Source of the DNA: Planctomicrobium sp.
GTDB taxonomy: Bacteria; Planctomycetota; Planctomycetia; Planctomycetales; Planctomycetaceae
NCBI GenBank assembly: GCA_018659505.1
Contig: JABJMI010000460.1
Location: forward strand, 1-29,098
Direction of reading: 5' to 3'
Length of the DNA: 29,098 nucleotides
Position 1 is the stretch's first letter. Every line of letters begins with the position of its first letter. Positions 7,887 through 16,256 of this stretch are shown here, in pieces. The notes under the pieces were generated by a model. That model worked only from the letters and a program-made list of their open reading frames with translations, was not told the origin of the DNA and did no database searches. Made by a program: the position numbers and the translations under genes.

Positions 7887-8789
7887 CTATTTTTGAGGTG
7901 CATTCAGCAAAGAGGCTCGTATGATCTTTTCACCCTGTGCATCAATAAAGAACAGCAAACCACGGTTGTCAATTTCGAGATGCTTCACTTTGGGGAGAGC
8001 CTTTAGCAATCGAGTTTCCTGATCCATGAGTGCTGGGGCTGCCGCTCTCATACTGGGTGGTAGAATCTGACTCACCTGGAATTCGCCTTCCTCAAACTTT
8101 CCGAATGAGGAGTATGGACTGACTCCTGTGTGACCAGCGATGTTGCCATCTCCCTGAAACTCTAATCTCGTTTGGGCGAAGTCGATCACTCCACGACGAT
8201 CAATATCTTCAACCAGCCATGTCCCGATCAGATCTTTTAATTGAATCAAACGGCTGACTTCTTTCTTGATCAGTGCAGCGGCGCCAGCCTTGGCGACTTC
8301 TGCATCTTGTTCGCCTGTGGCTCCGCAGACGCCAATGGCACCGATGATTTGTCCATCAACAATGATTGGAACTCCCCCTTTCAGTGTCGTGAATTTCCCC
8401 CCGCTGGCAGTCGCTGCATTCTCGACAGCAAGGCTTAGGTGGGTGTTGATCGCGGTCTCGTTCGGAAGAGGTCCCGTTTCTCCGCGTTTGGTCGCAGCCG
8501 TGGTCGCTTTGGTCATGGATGTGTAAATGCTACCGGGTCTGGCACCGTCCATGCGAGCAAACGCCAAGAGGTGTCCGCCGTCATCAACGACAGAAATGTT
8601 GACCTTCACTCTCATTTCGACCGCTTTATCCTTGGCATGTGCAAGCACCAATTCGGCTCCCGCCAGGGTGAGTTGAACTCGATTGCGAAGGACCAGCCTA
8701 GAGGCTTCTGCTTGAGGAGTCTCTGCAATGACTTTTGAACAGAGGCATAGCAACAGCGTTGAATGAACAACGAACTTACAAAAACTCAT
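7887..8789 (-). CDS. secreted HbpS/GlcG-like (DUF336)-META domain fusion
   Basis: 300 residues. Residues 1-22 are a signal peptide (cleavage probably after KVIA). Residues about 30-180 are a heme-degrading/GlcG-HbpS type domain: VNISVVDDGGHLLAFARMDGA, then the small-residue helix with TKATTAA, then LKGGVPIIVDGQIIGAIGVCGATGEQDAEVAKAGAAAL, the latter a family hallmark. Residues about 187-298 resemble a META (HslJ-type) domain: IGTWLVEDI, RLEFQGDGNIAGHTG, QILPPSMRAAAPALMDQETRLLKALPKV, LLFFIDAQGEKI. HbpS-like proteins bind or help degrade heme extracellularly and META domains occur in secreted stress proteins, so a periplasmic stress or heme function is inferred. The META call is by pattern. Confidence 0.8.
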   Translation of the reverse strand: MSFCKFVVHSTLLLCLCSKVIAETPQAEASRLVLRNRVQLTLAGAELVLAHAKDKAVEMRVKVNISVVDDGGHLLAFARMDGARPGSIYTSMTKATTAATKRGETGPLPNETAINTHLSLAVENAATASGGKFTTLKGGVPIIVDGQIIGAIGVCGATGEQDAEVAKAGAAALIKKEVSRLIQLKDLIGTWLVEDIDRRGVIDFAQTRLEFQGDGNIAGHTGVSPYSSFGKFEEGEFQVSQILPPSMRAAAPALMDQETRLLKALPKVKHLEIDNRGLLFFIDAQGEKIIRASLLNAPQK

Positions 8790-8992
8790 GGGGTCTCACT
8801 GATTTAGTCTATTTGATTGGTCTTAATACAACTGATTCTAGCATCAGACAGCTGAAAATCAGCAGTTTTTTCGGCTGGTCTGTCCAAGAGTTGTCGACCA
8901 GTTGTTAATCTACTGCATCAAGCAGTGTATTCCTGCCCGAATTCAGTAAATGGTTCGCCGAGCGGACCCTACGACGATAATACATATCTACA

Positions 8993-10969
8993 ATGAACGT
9001 ACTTCAAGAACTCAAAAATCGTTTCGCACATGTCCTCAGCGACTACGTTGATGACCCTGCACCATTTGCTGAGATGGTCAAACCGGCTCAGGATGCTCGC
9101 TTCGGAGATTTCCAGGCGAATTGTGCGATGCCGCTCGCAAAAAGAAATGGCGTTAATCCTCGTGATCTGGCGACCAGTCTGGTTGAAAAGCTGAACGTCA
9201 CTGATTTGTGTGAACCGCCCGAAATCGCTGGTCCTGGGTTTATCAATCTTCGCTTAAAGGATGACGTTGTCGAAGGGAACATCAATCAAGCATATACAGA
9301 TGATCGGGTTGGTGTCTCGGGAGTCGAACAACCATTGACGTATGTGATTGATTTTTCTTCACCAAACGTCGCGAAGCCGATGCACGTTGGACATCTACGA
9401 AGTTCGGTTATTGGTGATTCGCTGCAACGAACTATGCGATTTCTCGGTCACAAAGTCATCAGTGACAATCATATCGGTGACTGGGGGACTCAGTTCGGGA
9501 TGATCATTTATGGCTACAAGAATTTTGTAGACAACGCTGCTTATGAATCCGATCCGGTAGGCGAACTAGCGAGACTCTATCGTTTAGTGAATACCCTCAG
9601 CGATTATCACTCCGCCGTGGAGAAGATCCCCCAAGTCGAAAAGAGCTTGGAAACTCTCGCCGAAGAATTGTCGCAGATGGAAGCGGATGCAGATCCGAAG
9701 GATAAGAAACAGAAGAAGGTTTTCAAGAAGAAACGATCGGAAATTGAATCAGCTAAAGATTCAATCAAGAGTTTGCAAGAAAAGAAGGCAGCAGTCGCTG
9801 ATGATCCTGAATTGAAAGAGTTAGCGATCGCCCATCCAGAGATTGCTCGCCTCGCGCGTGAAGAGACTGCCAAGTTACATGCGGGAGATGCAGAGAATCA
9901 AAAACTTTGGGATCAATTTTTGCCTCAATGTGTGGAGGCACTGCAAGGAATCTACGACCGTTTAGACGTTCACTTCGACCACACGTTCGGAGAAAGTTAC
10001 TACAACCCAATGCTGGCAGAAGTTGTGGCTGACCTCGAAGCGAAGGGACTGGCAACAGAAAGCGACGGAGCGAAGTGTGTCTTCATCGAAGGCAATGCCG
10101 CACCATTCATCGTTCAGAAAGCCGATGGAGCTTACACCTATGCCACCACCGATTTAGCGACGGTTCAATATCGCCTCAAAGAGTTCGGAGCGGACAAAGT
10201 TTTGTATGTCGTCGATGCACGGCAGGGGGAACATTTCAAACTGTTGATGGAAACAATCAAGCTCTGGTTGAACACCGAAATCGACTTGCAACACGTTAGT
10301 TTTGGAACCGTCATGGGCGAAGACCGTCGTCCTTTCAAAACTCGGTCGGGTGACAATGTTGGTCTCGAAAGCTTGCTTGATGAAGCCGTTCGCAAAGCAC
10401 GTGAGATCGTCGCCAGTAACGATGATGCCAAAACAGATTCCACTGAAAACTCGGCTCCAGAACTCGATGAAGCGACCCGCGACGAAATCTCGCAGATTGT
10501 CGGAATCGGTGGGATTAAGTATGCCGACCTGCATCATAATCGTGAAAGTGACTATGTATTCGACTGGGATAAAATGCTCGCGAAGACGGGAGATACAGCG
10601 ACGTATATGCAATATGCGTATGCTCGAATTCAGGGGATCTTCCGCAGGGGCAATATCGATGTTGAACAGCTAAGAGCTTCAAGTTTTCGAATTCATTTAG
10701 ACGAGTCTGCAGAACGTGCTTTAGCTCTCAAGATTTGCCGGTTTGGAGAAGCACTCGACACCGTTGCCTCTGAATACCGACCAAATCTACTGACGCAATA
10801 TCTATTTGAACTTGCAGGCGTACTCACCACGTTTTATGGCGAATGTCCCGTTTTGAAAGCCGAAGATGAAACGACTAAACAAAGTCGTTTAAAATTGATC
10901 GATCTAGCTGGTCGAGTCATCAAACAAGGACTTGATTTGCTTGGAATTGAAGTCTGCGAGAAGATGTAA
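8993..10969 (+). CDS. argS: arginyl-tRNA synthetase
   Basis: Charges tRNA-Arg with arginine. 658 residues, versus about 560-590 usual. The N-terminal Add1-like region is followed by the class I signature HVGH (131-134) in PMHVGHLRSS. GDWGTQFGMIIYGYK is typical of ArgRS. The KMSKS position is occupied by FKTRSGDNVGL (near 440), the non-canonical form common in ArgRS. The C-terminal helical domain ends in LLGIEVCEKM. Between about 205 and 285 there is a highly charged Lys/Glu-rich insertion, predicted coiled coil, which accounts for the extra length. No clear Shine-Dalgarno precedes the ATG; a GATAAT hexamer (8976-8981) is a possible -10 box. purE and purK follow in the same direction. Confidence 0.97.
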   Translation: MNVLQELKNRFAHVLSDYVDDPAPFAEMVKPAQDARFGDFQANCAMPLAKRNGVNPRDLATSLVEKLNVTDLCEPPEIAGPGFINLRLKDDVVEGNINQAYTDDRVGVSGVEQPLTYVIDFSSPNVAKPMHVGHLRSSVIGDSLQRTMRFLGHKVISDNHIGDWGTQFGMIIYGYKNFVDNAAYESDPVGELARLYRLVNTLSDYHSAVEKIPQVEKSLETLAEELSQMEADADPKDKKQKKVFKKKRSEIESAKDSIKSLQEKKAAVADDPELKELAIAHPEIARLAREETAKLHAGDAENQKLWDQFLPQCVEALQGIYDRLDVHFDHTFGESYYNPMLAEVVADLEAKGLATESDGAKCVFIEGNAAPFIVQKADGAYTYATTDLATVQYRLKEFGADKVLYVVDARQGEHFKLLMETIKLWLNTEIDLQHVSFGTVMGEDRRPFKTRSGDNVGLESLLDEAVRKAREIVASNDDAKTDSTENSAPELDEATRDEISQIVGIGGIKYADLHHNRESDYVFDWDKMLAKTGDTATYMQYAYARIQGIFRRGNIDVEQLRASSFRIHLDESAERALALKICRFGEALDTVASEYRPNLLTQYLFELAGVLTTFYGECPVLKAEDETTKQSRLKLIDLAGRVIKQGLDLLGIEVCEKM

Positions 10970-10991
10970 TCGCGTGTCGCGTATCAAGCGG

Positions 10992-11058
10992 GTAGGCTGG
11001 GACTCGTTCCAGAATTCGTAAGTTGATTGTCAAATTGCTGGGTCATGACCCAGCCTAC
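10992..11058. repeat. GTAGGCTGGG inverted repeat with a 16-bp palindrome
   Basis: GTAGGCTGGG (10992-11001) is matched by its reverse complement CCCAGCCTAC (11049-11058), 47 bp apart. Within it CTGGGTCATGACCCAG (11038-11053) is a perfect palindrome. It resembles a dispersed repeat family of many bacterial genomes. It sits between argS and purE. The longer in-frame reading of purE (from 11027) would be translated out of this repeat, which argues for the shorter start. Confidence 0.65.
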
Positions 11059-11095
11059 GGTATTTCGTTGTAATACAATAATTCGAGAAGTCAGC

Positions 11096-11590
11096 ATGTC
11101 AGATGTAAAACCAATTGTCGGCGTCATCATGGGGAGTACCTCGGATTGGGAGACGATGCAGCCCGCGTCGGATATTCTCAAGGACTTTGGCGTCGAACAC
11201 GAATGCAAAGTCGTTTCTGCTCATCGAACTCCAGACTGGATGAATGAGTACGCCAAGACCGCAGAAGAGCGTGGCTTGGAAGTCATTATCGCTGGGGCAG
11301 GTGGAGCCGCACATCTGCCGGGGATGGTTGCTTCACAAACTGTTGTGCCTGTATTAGGAGTGCCTGTCAAAAGTCGTGCTTTGAATGGACTGGACTCTCT
11401 ACTTTCCATTGTCCAAATGCCGGGTGGCGTTCCCGTAGGGACATTGGCGATTGGTGACGCAGGGAGCAAAAATGCAGCGTTGCTGGCGATTCGAATCTTA
11501 GCGAACAGTCGACCTGAGCTACGCACAAAGTTGCATGAATATATGAAGAGTCAGACAGCGAAAGTTCTGGAGAATTCGGACCTATGTTAA
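11096..11590 (+). CDS. purE: N5-carboxyaminoimidazole ribonucleotide mutase
   Basis: Converts N5-CAIR, made by PurK, to CAIR in de novo purine synthesis. 164 residues from the ATG at 11096 ([19 protein letters not shown]), the usual class I PurE length. VVSAHRTP carries the conserved histidine, and [11 protein letters not shown] and PVLGVPV are family motifs. An in-frame ATG at 11027 would add 23 residues encoded inside the 10992-11058 inverted repeat and is unlikely. purE overlaps the start of purK by 7 bp, so the two are translationally coupled. The presence of purK confirms the mutase rather than the class II carboxylase reaction. Confidence 0.97.
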   Translation: MSDVKPIVGVIMGSTSDWETMQPASDILKDFGVEHECKVVSAHRTPDWMNEYAKTAEERGLEVIIAGAGGAAHLPGMVASQTVVPVLGVPVKSRALNGLDSLLSIVQMPGGVPVGTLAIGDAGSKNAALLAIRILANSRPELRTKLHEYMKSQTAKVLENSDLC

Positions 11591-12720
11591 AGCAGATTCT
11601 CCCAGGTGCGACACTTGGTGTTTTAGGCAGCGGTCAACTGGGGCGTATGTTCGCGATTGAAGCGCGCAGATTGGGCTACAATGTGCATGTTTTCTCGCCT
11701 GATGAAAAGACACCAACTGGGGCGGTCGCTGACCGAGAATGGTCGGCAGCCTATGACGACTTTGACGCACTCGATCAGTTTGCGAAAAGTGTGGATGTCG
11801 TCACGCTTGAATTTGAAAACGTCTCGACCGCAGCACTTGAACGATTGGAAAAACAGGTTCCTGTTCGACCCGGTCCACAAGTCCTCGAAGCTGCTCAGAA
11901 TCGTTTGAAAGAGAAGCGAGCAATGGCAAGCTTCGGACTGCCGACTGCTCCCTTTGCAGCGATCAACGATCTAAAACAACTCAAAGAGAAACTGACTGAG
12001 TTCGGTGGGAAAGGAATTCTGAAAACAGCAAGTTGGGGCTACGACGGCAAGGGGCAACAGACTGTCAACAGCGAAGACGATCTCGCAACCGTTTGGGAAT
12101 CCTATGAGGGACAGGAAACAATCCTGGAAGGTTTCGTTGATTTCGCTCGTGAGCTATCCATCATCGGAATTCGAGATGCCAATGGAAATTTTGATTGTTT
12201 CGATCCGATCTTGAATGTCCATGCGAATCATATCCTCGATGTTTCGCTCGCAGGTCCAGAACTCTTCAGCATGAATATCATCAAACGAGCGAAAGAGATT
12301 ATCCGCACGATTATGGAGTCGCTGAACGCCGTCGGTGTGCTGTGTGTTGAACTGTTCCAAACGGGCAGCGATGAACTCGTCGTCAACGAAATTGCACCTC
12401 GTCCTCACAACTCAGGACACCTCACAATCGACGCCCATTATTGTTGTCAGTTCGCTCAACAAGTCCGCGCAATCTGCAATTTGCCATTGGGTTCGACCAA
12501 GCTTCGACAACCGGCAGCCATGGCAAACCTACTAGGCGATGTCTGGTCAGCTGATGGAACACCTGATTGGTCGCAAGCTCTTTCCACCCCGGAAATTCGC
12601 TTACATCTCTATGGTAAAGATGAAGCGAAACCCGGACGCAAAATGGGACACATGACTGCCCTGAGTTCGAGTTGTCAGGAGGCAGAGGAAATTGTTCGTT
12701 CTGTGAGAGATTCGTTATGA
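11584..12720 (+). CDS. purK: N5-carboxyaminoimidazole ribonucleotide synthase
   Basis: ATP-grasp enzyme that carboxylates AIR with bicarbonate to give N5-CAIR, the substrate of PurE. 378 residues, the usual length. The N-terminus [25 protein letters not shown] is the preATP-grasp fold. [18 protein letters not shown] is the ATP-binding glycine-rich loop (about 140-157). [29 protein letters not shown] holds the metal-binding Glu and Asn and the HNSGH motif. The ATG overlaps the last 7 bases of purE. No promoter of its own is evident. Confidence 0.97.
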   Translation: MLKQILPGATLGVLGSGQLGRMFAIEARRLGYNVHVFSPDEKTPTGAVADREWSAAYDDFDALDQFAKSVDVVTLEFENVSTAALERLEKQVPVRPGPQVLEAAQNRLKEKRAMASFGLPTAPFAAINDLKQLKEKLTEFGGKGILKTASWGYDGKGQQTVNSEDDLATVWESYEGQETILEGFVDFARELSIIGIRDANGNFDCFDPILNVHANHILDVSLAGPELFSMNIIKRAKEIIRTIMESLNAVGVLCVELFQTGSDELVVNEIAPRPHNSGHLTIDAHYCCQFAQQVRAICNLPLGSTKLRQPAAMANLLGDVWSADGTPDWSQALSTPEIRLHLYGKDEAKPGRKMGHMTALSSSCQEAEEIVRSVRDSL

Positions 12721-12736
12721 AAGATTATTAAATATT

Positions 12737-12811
12737 TGCCACAGAGATCACAGAGGACACAGAGAAAAAATATTACACTGATTTCTTTTCCCTCTGTGTC
12801 CACTGTGGCTA
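12737..12811. repeat. 9-nt periodic inverted repeat (ACAGAG family)
   Basis: The left arm (about 12738-12768) runs as 9-nt units ACAGAGATC, ACAGAGGAC, ACAGAGAAA. The right arm (12786-12810) is its approximate reverse complement: TTTTCCCTCTGTGTCC then ACTGTGGC. The A/T-rich loop is about 17 bp. It lies directly downstream of purK and could act as a stem-loop at the 3' end of the argS-purE-purK transcript, although no clean U-tract follows. This is a widespread extragenic repeat type. Confidence 0.7.
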
Positions 12812-12935
12812 ATAGAAAATAGATTGTGTCGAAATCAGACTCGCTGTTTGCCTCTTCTCGACCTAGCTTCTTTGCGTTAGAAGTTCAGTAGAGGAGGAGG
12901 CTATTCAAATTCAGTTGTCAGAAAGAGCTCGTTGA

Positions 12936-13919
12936 ATGGCGTTTCCTGTCAAGCAGCCTAACCCACAGAAGTCTTCTCGATACATTCAAACGCTATGGTC
13001 TATTTCAGTTATATTTCTTCTGTTACCGACAATGATCTCGCTCGCTGCTCGGCTGCATTGGACGTTCGACTTGTTGACCAGTTTTCATGTGCAGTATGCA
13101 CTTGGTCTTCTTCCGATTGCCTGTCTCCTTCTTGTGAAAAAACATTGGGTGAAAGGAGGCATTCTTCTGGTCGGGCTGAGTTACAACCTCTTTCTGATTC
13201 TGCCTGTTTACTTCCCTGCTGTTCAATCAACAACATCTGGACATTCGCTTCGTTTGATGGTGACGAATGTCTGGAGTTCGAATCGGCAGCATGAAAAACT
13301 TCTTCATCTTATCCGCGAAGAGTCCCCAGATCTTGTCCTTGCGCTGGAAGTCAACGATGCCTGGATGAGAGCGTTGCGTGAATTGACGGACGAATATCCT
13401 TATCAGCAGAATTTCGCTCGACCGGACAATTTTGGAATTGTTCTTTTTAGCAAGTATTCTTTTGAGGAATCTGAGATCCTAGAACTCGGAGACCGTAGAC
13501 TTCCATCTGTGTTTGGAAAGATCGTTTTGAAAGATGGTGCAACAGTTTCCTTGATCGGAACTCATCCGTTGCCGCCCAAAGGTCGAGCCGCTGATTTTAG
13601 AAACCAGCAATTAAGCGAAGTCGCGAACTTCGCAGCGAACCAGTCTGGGCATGTTGTTCTATGTGGAGACCTGAATGTAACCCCATGGTCGCCTCACTGG
13701 GACAACTTGCTGAAGCAGTCGAAATTGAAAGACAGCCGCCAGGGATTCGGGATTCAACCAAGTTGGCCAGCAGGCAATCGACTACTTCGCATTCCGATAG
13801 ACCATGTGCTTGTTAGCGATCAGATAAAGGTGAACAATCGGCGAATTGGTCCCCGAATTGGGAGTGACCATTTGCCAGTGATTGTTGATCTCGGAATTCC
13901 TGCTGAGCGAAAGTTTTAG
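12936..13919 (+). CDS. membrane-anchored endonuclease/exonuclease/phosphatase family protein
   Basis: 327 residues. Three hydrophobic segments (about 20-38, 53-67 and 73-93) anchor a catalytic domain that begins near residue 105, an arrangement like E. coli YafD. Catalytic residues of the EEP fold are visible: Asn111 in MVTNVW, Glu138 in LALEVND, His210 in IGTHPLPP, Asp245 and Asn247 in CGDLNVTPW, Asp289-His290, and Asp311-His312 in GSDHLPV. The substrate (nucleic acid, phosphoinositide or other phosphodiester) is not determined. TGA lies immediately upstream in frame, so the ATG at 12936 is the first possible ATG. It converges with the zinc-ribbon gene; the stop codons overlap. Confidence 0.87.
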   Translation: MAFPVKQPNPQKSSRYIQTLWSISVIFLLLPTMISLAARLHWTFDLLTSFHVQYALGLLPIACLLLVKKHWVKGGILLVGLSYNLFLILPVYFPAVQSTTSGHSLRLMVTNVWSSNRQHEKLLHLIREESPDLVLALEVNDAWMRALRELTDEYPYQQNFARPDNFGIVLFSKYSFEESEILELGDRRLPSVFGKIVLKDGATVSLIGTHPLPPKGRAADFRNQQLSEVANFAANQSGHVVLCGDLNVTPWSPHWDNLLKQSKLKDSRQGFGIQPSWPAGNRLLRIPIDHVLVSDQIKVNNRRIGPRIGSDHLPVIVDLGIPAERKF

Positions 13920-14941
13920 GGACTTTTCTTAATGGTGATGTTGAATTCGCCATCGCTGTTGTTGCCAGTTTTTTTGACTTCGCGGATGTTTGGACCGGGT
14001 GAAGACCATTCGGGAGGAACCCGTTTGAGATCAGCAGCGGATCGAATTTCTATCCATAAACGACCTTTGCCAACCGCTGCGCCTTTGATGGGGTGAAGGT
14101 AGTACAAGGTGTAGTACCCGTTTTCATCAGTGACTCCCGTGGAGGTGCGGATTCGATTAGGTCCTTCCTCCCCTTTATCTCGAACATCATCCAGAGGAGA
14201 GAAGTTAACAGTCACACCGACGAGTGGGTCACCGTTGACGGTGACCGTTCCGGAAACAGGTCCGAGATTGGGAAGTTCTAGACTGTCCCCCATCATTTTA
14301 TTCATGCCCCAGTAGAGGAAAATGATACCGAAGACAGCTCCCGCAGCTTGTGGGGCGTAACGAAGGAGTTCTCTGCCAGCACCTGTGAAATCGAAGATCG
14401 GTGCCTTCTCTTTCACCGGCATTGAAGAAGCTTTCACGCGGCTTTCATCTGCCGATTTGGAGAGCAAATCACGTGCGTTTGCAGAGGAAGTGTTTTGCCC
14501 GTCTGCGGCAGCAGCAGCGGCCGCTGCTGCTGGAGACATCGATGCTGCACGTGCTTTCGAACCACCACCACCTGTGTACAAGCGGCGTCCCTGGCTATCA
14601 ACCGCTGGTCCTTTCTCCTTCTCTTCCGTGGGAGTTGATAAGCCTGCCGATGCTTTCGGACCGGGTCCCTCTTCCATTAAGAAGTCAGCAGGATCGAAGT
14701 CGTCATCGTCAGTTTTTTTTGGAGAAGATGAAGCTTTAGACCCTTTCTTAGCGGGGTCTTTTTTCGCCTTCGCTTTCTCGGATTTTGATTTCGCAGGCTT
14801 CTCTTGAGAGTCCGTATCCGCTGCAGGTTCAGGCACGACGAATTTGGACTTACATTTCGGACATTTGCCATCCGTACCGGCGAGTTCGTCTTTGATTTTC
14901 AGGACGGAATCACACTCTGGACATTGATAGCGAATCGTCAT
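13916..14941 (-). CDS. zinc-ribbon (MJ0042-type) membrane protein with C-terminal beta domain
   Basis: 341 residues. An N-terminal zinc ribbon has C7, C10, C27 and C30 in two CxxC pairs (YQCPECD and GKCPKCK). A long low-complexity linker follows: Lys/Ser/Ala-rich to about 75, acidic at 78-91, and a nine-alanine run at 138-146. One transmembrane segment is at about 197-214. Residues about 227-337 form a carboxypeptidase-regulatory or transthyretin-like beta domain (VSGTVTVNGDPLVGVTVNFSPL, then TDENGYYTLYYLHP), common in planctomycete surface proteins. The topology places the ribbon inside and the beta domain outside. Its role is unknown. A terminator for the gene behind it lies about 120 bp upstream, so it is probably transcribed alone. 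Confidence 0.82.
   Translation of the reverse strand: MTIRYQCPECDSVLKIKDELAGTDGKCPKCKSKFVVPEPAADTDSQEKPAKSKSEKAKAKKDPAKKGSKASSSPKKTDDDDFDPADFLMEEGPGPKASAGLSTPTEEKEKGPAVDSQGRRLYTGGGGSKARAASMSPAAAAAAAAADGQNTSSANARDLLSKSADESRVKASSMPVKEKAPIFDFTGAGRELLRYAPQAAGAVFGIIFLYWGMNKMMGDSLELPNLGPVSGTVTVNGDPLVGVTVNFSPLDDVRDKGEEGPNRIRTSTGVTDENGYYTLYYLHPIKGAAVGKGRLWIEIRSAADLKRVPPEWSSPGPNIREVKKTGNNSDGEFNITIKKSP
14509..14532. repeat. perfect 24-bp palindrome inside a poly-alanine coding run
   Basis: CAGCAGCAGCGG is followed directly by its reverse complement CCGCTGCTGCTG. It encodes most of the nine-alanine run (residues 138-146) of the zinc-ribbon protein. It arises from a switch between GCT and GCC/GCA/GCG codons at the centre. 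Confidence 0.8.
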
Positions 14942-15054
14942 ATTCCGCCAACCCTTTCATCAAACAACTTCATCTGATGTTTGATTATTTTTTTATGAGA
15001 GTCAATAGACTCTGAATGATCATTGTTTTCACAGTAGCTTAGACAAATATACAC

Positions 15055-15090
15055 AAAAAAGGGTGGTCGTTAACGACCACCCCTCTCTTT
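15055..15090 (-). terminator. intrinsic terminator of the DUF1559 gene
   Basis: A perfect 22-bp palindrome lies at 15061-15082, with arms GGGTGGTCGTT and AACGACCACCC. On the minus strand it is followed by six T residues (A-run at 15055-15060 on the plus strand). It lies about 70 bp past the stop of the DUF1559 gene. On the plus side the following CTCTCTTTTT could allow bidirectional use. Confidence 0.85.
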
Positions 15091-15152
15091 TTGATAAAGC
15101 TTTGAATGTTGAGTCTTCATCAATGCTCAACAGATTCAGTTATCGGGAATTG

Positions 15153-16256
15153 TTATTGCGAATCAATAGGGGATCCCTGTGACATGTTACCAAGGTTGTT
15201 CCAGGTTCGCAGGTCAACATTCACGCTAAAGTTCCTCGCACTCCCATCTGCCAGTAGTACGTTCACATAACCGGTATGGGCACTTCCTGCTTCGCTGAAG
15301 TGTCTTGTGGCAGCATTCGGGTTTGTGAAGTTGATAATTCCAGACTCGCCAGGTGCGAATTGTGTCGACATCAATGTCGCAGGACCACCAAACGCCCACC
15401 CGTCGCTACTACGTTCTTCGGGACGATTTGCTCTGGGATTCTGAAAGATTTGTCGTTCTGCAACGATAATCACATTCGAAGTCCCGTCGGAGATCGCTGC
15501 AATATTTGTGTTGCTGTTGACTCCAAAAACTCCTGTATTTGTCTGATCTTGAGTAAATGGTGAGTTCGAATTGATCGGACCGACGATCACGGTTGCAGCT
15601 AGCTGCGCTGGAGTGAGGAAGTACGTTTGTTGATCACCATTACTATCATCTTTGAACGAAATCCCCGATCCGGTGCAACCGGCGTAATCGCTTCCGCCAG
15701 ACACCCAGCTCTGATCGACTCGAATTGTGTTTGTGTATTTTCCTGAACCCGCCAGCATCGAATCACGACGAGAAGGACAATAGAACTCTCTGATATTTGT
15801 CTTTGCTGGGTAAATTGGACGCGCATCAGGGTCCAAAAAGAGTGGCGGATCTTCGCCGTTCTGGCGGACATTGGCGTTGAAGGACCATGCGTTGTAGGTC
15901 GTCCCTTTTTCAATCATCGGCAGGATGTGTAGCATCCAGCTTGTGCCATGTGCACCGATTCGCGTTGGAGTGTTCCCACCAGCGTTGAAATCTCGTGCTT
16001 CGCCTGGCAAGGCATACCGTCCAACACCGTCGGTAGCAAAATAGGACGCAATTTGCCCTGGAGGGAACACAAGATGAGCATCGTGATAATTGTGAAGTGC
16101 TAGGCCGAGTTGCTTTAGATTGTTAAGACACTGCGTTTTCTGAGCAGCCGCACGCGCCCGCTGAACAGCCGGCAACAACAAAGCAATTAGAATTGCGATA
16201 ATGGCAATCACCACCAACAACTCAATGAGTGTGAAACCTTTTTGACGTCGTCTCAT
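15153..16256 (-). CDS. DUF1559 family prepilin-like protein
   Basis: 367 residues. The N-terminus is a type IV prepilin signal: KGFTLIELLVVIAIIAILIALLLPAVQ, summarised as K6-G7 then F8-T-L-I-E12, so prepilin peptidase would cut after Gly7. Residues about 30-60 continue the helix with CLNNLKQLGLALHNYHD, diagnostic of DUF1559. Near the C-terminus His followed by nine residues and Asp-Gly (HTGYVNVLLADG) is the H-X9-DG motif. These proteins form large families in planctomycetes and are thought to be surface or pseudopilus-like; the exact function is unknown. AGGGG lies about seven bases ahead of the ATG. A strong terminator follows the gene. Confidence 0.93.
   Translation of the reverse strand: MRRRQKGFTLIELLVVIAIIAILIALLLPAVQRARAAAQKTQCLNNLKQLGLALHNYHDAHLVFPPGQIASYFATDGVGRYALPGEARDFNAGGNTPTRIGAHGTSWMLHILPMIEKGTTYNAWSFNANVRQNGEDPPLFLDPDARPIYPAKTNIREFYCPSRRDSMLAGSGKYTNTIRVDQSWVSGGSDYAGCTGSGISFKDDSNGDQQTYFLTPAQLAATVIVGPINSNSPFTQDQTNTGVFGVNSNTNIAAISDGTSNVIIVAERQIFQNPRANRPEERSSDGWAFGGPATLMSTQFAPGESGIINFTNPNAATRHFSEAGSAHTGYVNVLLADGSARNFSVNVDLRTWNNLGNMSQGSPIDSQ

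Noticed and set aside
10154..10612. 152-residue minus-strand open frame inside argS
   Set aside because: Fully antisense to a conserved catalytic region of argS, with no recognisable domain.
12893..12901. Strong GGAGGAGG Shine-Dalgarno-like stretch upstream of the EEP gene
   Set aside because: It is about 35 bases from the ATG, and a TGA stop immediately precedes that ATG in frame, so it does not set this start. No other gene begins at the right distance.
14385..14807. 140-residue plus-strand open frame with an alanine run
   Set aside because: Mirror of the low-complexity linker of the zinc-ribbon gene. The palindrome makes alanine codons appear on both strands.
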